Below, piece by piece: positions 8,471 through 10,093 of a stretch of DNA of 10,093 nt. Under the pieces are notes generated by a model that saw nothing but the letters and a program-made list of their open reading frames with translations, was not told the DNA's origin and searched no databases. Numbering within the stretch: position 1 is the stretch's first letter; each line of letters opens with the position of its first letter. Origin of the DNA: Gammaproteobacteria bacterium. Its GTDB lineage: Bacteria; Pseudomonadota; Gammaproteobacteria; GCA-001735895. The stretch spans positions 1 to 10,093 of the forward strand of contig JAPUFZ010000138.1 in the NCBI GenBank assembly GCA_027293245.1. Direction: 5' to 3'. The translations under genes and the position numbers were made by a program.

Positions 8471-9154
8471 CTAATTGGTTTCGTGTAATGGAATCCCGGG
8501 TAACTCGCCTGTCAAGATCCGATACCTGGTCAGGTCCTTTTGGTATCGTGCCAGGATCTTGTTTTTCTCGATGAGTCTCTGTTGTAGACGTTCCTGTCGA
8601 TTGACGTTGGCGCGTGTCAATATCTCGATATTTTGTGCGAGCCCACCCGGTACCTGGAGTCCTTTGGACACATAAAGAGTTTCGGCGTGGCCCTCGAGTA
8701 CTTCGAGTCTTTCCTGGGCGATGGCCATGCTCTTATAGATTAACTGAATGACCAGGTCAACCACTTCCATTTGATTGTCTTTAGCCTGGTCGAGTTCATC
8801 TATCGAGTCAAAAGTCATCAATAAAGCCATATCTTTTTTACGTTGCAAATCCTTTATTCTCTTTTCTGCTGCTTCTATTTCTTTACGTTCTTTCTCGGCT
8901 TTCCTGATTGCGGCGTATTCTTCTGGGGTTTTTGATGCTTCGGTGGTGCTGATCACCATGCCCTGAGCATTCAGGGTTTGATGCCTTTTTTTCACCTCAC
9001 TCGGTGGCAAATGATCACCGTAGCGGACTTCACCATTTTCATCGACCCATTTGTAGAGTTTGCCGGTATTGCCAGCGGAACTGAAACCGAGCAGAATCAC
9101 GCACAGCAGGGCCATAGGAAAGGGCAGGAAATTTTGGCAAACAGAGTGTTTCAT
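8471..9154 (-). CDS. Exported DUF4124-domain protein with long coiled coil
   Basis: Protein of 227 residues of unknown function. An N-terminal signal peptide (hydrophobic stretch about 14-26, probable cleavage near SSA-G) sends it to the periplasm. Residues 31-50 match the start of a DUF4124 domain: KLYKWVDENGEVRYGDHLPP, a small beta-rich module common at the N terminus of proteobacterial envelope proteins. The rest is strongly helical and charged (about 78-110 and 140-212, rich in Lys, Arg, Glu and Gln) and looks like coiled coil. There is no enzyme motif, no lipobox and no cysteine in the mature part. An ATG at 9115 (residue 14) would still leave a signal peptide but lacks the positively charged start. 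Neither ATG has a clear Shine-Dalgarno sequence, so the start is somewhat uncertain. It may be a structural or binding partner in the envelope; no function can be claimed. Confidence 0.85.
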   Translation of the reverse strand: MKHSVCQNFLPFPMALLCVILLGFSSAGNTGKLYKWVDENGEVRYGDHLPPSEVKKRHQTLNAQGMVISTTEASKTPEEYAAIRKAEKERKEIEAAEKRIKDLQRKKDMALLMTFDSIDELDQAKDNQMEVVDLVIQLIYKSMAIAQERLEVLEGHAETLYVSKGLQVPGGLAQNIEILTRANVNRQERLQQRLIEKNKILARYQKDLTRYRILTGELPGIPLHETN

Positions 9155-9298
9155 CGAGCTGGTATGATACTATCAATTCCTCGTGCCGCTGGTGGCGCCA
9201 GGCCAATTAGGGTGCGCTACAAATGGTTGTCAACAATGAGCATAGATCATTTTTGACGGTTTTCCATGGTTCTCGGACCAGTATTGAACGATTTACTT
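9155..9298. other. Intergenic region, longest gene-free stretch of the window
   Basis: These 144 bases separate two minus-strand genes and should hold the promoter of the DUF4124 gene. On the minus strand a perfect TTGACA occurs at 9233 to 9228, but no good -10 lies 16-18 bases beyond it. A TATCAT at 9169 to 9164 has no -35 partner and would start transcription almost at the ATG. A short inverted repeat, TGGT/ACCA around a six-base loop (9268-9281), lies downstream of the DUF1223 stop without a T-run. No small gene or RNA is supported. Confidence 0.4.
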
Positions 9299-10057
9299 CT
9301 ATTGTGGCAGCAGTGTTGTGATCGGGGTCTGAATCGCCTGTAGATAGGTTTTATTACCCGCAGTGGTAACCAGTGCCGCAACACCGATATTTTCGAGCCG
9401 CCACTCAGGATCTATATTGATGCTGTAAAGACTGCGGTCTTCAAGCTGCCGGGCTGAACTCATGTGACGCACTACTTGCTGGTGGCGTAATAATTCACCG
9501 GAGTTTTCGCCTCGCTTTACATCACTCGCAAGTTCACTCTCATACACGATAAAGCGGGAATGCAGGGCGCTGGAAAGCGCCTCCGGGTTAGTCGTCTGCA
9601 ATTCAAGCTGTAGTGTATCATCGGTCTTCGAAACTGTAAGTTTGAGTTGAATCAGTGCCGTTTTGCTATTGCTATTACGGATTTTCTCGATTACCTTTCT
9701 GGTGCCACGAGCCTCGGCGCCGTTGACGAAAAATTCCGGGGTGTATATTGATCGCTGGTTGTTGTTGGCGCCCAGTTGCCGTTGTCGGCTGGTATGCCTG
9801 GGACTGCCGAATCGGTCTTTCCAGCCGAGATAATCCCAGTAGTCGACATGAAAAGCCAACACCAGTGCATCGAGTTCATCCCTGGGTATCTCGATCAGAG
9901 CCCCGAGCCACTGGTCGGCTGGTGGGCAACTGCTACAACCCTCGGAGGTGTAAAGTTCCACCACCGCAGTTTGTTGTTGACTACTGACTACGGTCAGTTT
10001 TTCGGCAGCGAAAGCCGGCAGGGCGAGCAGGCAGCTTAATATTATTAATTTATTCAT
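9299..10057 (-). CDS. DUF1223 family periplasmic protein with thioredoxin-like CxxC
   Basis: Protein of 252 residues of the DUF1223 family. A typical signal peptide (residues 1-18, cleavage after AFA or AFAA) predicts a periplasmic location. The first strand runs into the motif VVELYTSEGCSSCPPAD, with C41-S-S-C44 placed as in thioredoxin-fold proteins. Family motifs HVDYWDYLGWKDRFGSP (70-86) and YTPEFFVNG (105-113) follow, the latter near where thioredoxins carry the cis-proline. The remaining 130 residues look beta-rich. The function of the family is not established; a thiol redox or metal-related role is possible from the fold. The start is well supported by GGAGA at 10066 to 10062, with GGAG five bases before the ATG. 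It shares direction with the DUF4124 gene 144 bp downstream, probably as a separate transcription unit. Confidence 0.92.
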   Translation of the reverse strand: MNKLIILSCLLALPAFAAEKLTVVSSQQQTAVVELYTSEGCSSCPPADQWLGALIEIPRDELDALVLAFHVDYWDYLGWKDRFGSPRHTSRQRQLGANNNQRSIYTPEFFVNGAEARGTRKVIEKIRNSNSKTALIQLKLTVSKTDDTLQLELQTTNPEALSSALHSRFIVYESELASDVKRGENSGELLRHQQVVRHMSSARQLEDRSLYSINIDPEWRLENIGVAALVTTAGNKTYLQAIQTPITTLLPQ

Positions 10058-10083
10058 GGTTTCTCCAAGCTGATCTACCTGAA

Positions 10084-10089
10084 AATATA
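10084..10089 (-). promoter_or_regulatory. Candidate -10 element of the DUF1223 gene
   Basis: TATATT on the minus strand (10089 to 10084) matches 5 of 6 consensus positions. It would start transcription near 10077, giving a leader of about 20 bases that includes the GGAGA ribosome site. The matching -35 would lie outside the window, so it cannot be checked. Confidence 0.35.
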
Positions 10090-10093
10090 GACT

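Noticed and set aside
9228..9233. Perfect TTGACA on the minus strand upstream of the DUF4124 gene
   Set aside because: No acceptable -10 is found 16-18 bases downstream (CCTAAT, CTAATT and TAATTG are poor), so it is not called as a promoter.

Overview
The window reads as an ordinary chromosomal segment of a gammaproteobacterium of moderate GC. The best taxonomic clue is the radC / coaBC / argB block, which resembles the Pseudomonas-type order radC-coaBC-dut-algC-argB but without dut and algC. Genus cannot be assigned from the sequence alone. No rRNA, tRNA, insertion sequence, integrase, CRISPR array or other sign of a mobile element was seen. Coding density is high; the longest gene-free stretch is 144 bp (9155-9298).

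Layout. (1) 1-5602, plus strand: a tightly packed operon. The last 11 codons of an upstream gene overlap (ATGA) a membrane-bound c-di-GMP protein with a degenerate GGDEF and an intact EAL domain. Three bases later comes a six-helix membrane protein with four intramembrane histidines and a C-terminal [2Fe-2S] ferredoxin domain. This overlaps (ATGA) a 761-residue YbiO-type MscS mechanosensitive channel. (2) 5615-6286, minus strand: radC, convergent with the channel gene (12 bp apart) and divergent from coaBC. (3) 6331-8454, plus strand: coaBC (coenzyme A synthesis) and argB (arginine synthesis, probably the arginine-sensitive hexameric type). (4) 8471-10057, minus strand: two exported proteins, a DUF4124 coiled-coil protein and a DUF1223 protein with a thioredoxin-like CxxC motif.

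The most interesting part is region 1. Six-helix diheme-b anchors, some followed by a [2Fe-2S] domain, are known as quinone/redox-responsive input modules fused to class III adenylate cyclases (Sinorhizobium meliloti CyaC is the studied diheme example). Here the same kind of module is free-standing, with no cyclase, and is translationally coupled on one side to a c-di-GMP phosphodiesterase and on the other to a mechanosensitive channel. This suggests, as inference only, a membrane complex or pathway in which respiratory redox state is passed to c-di-GMP turnover and/or to envelope tension control. The other genes look like conserved housekeeping or periplasmic genes.
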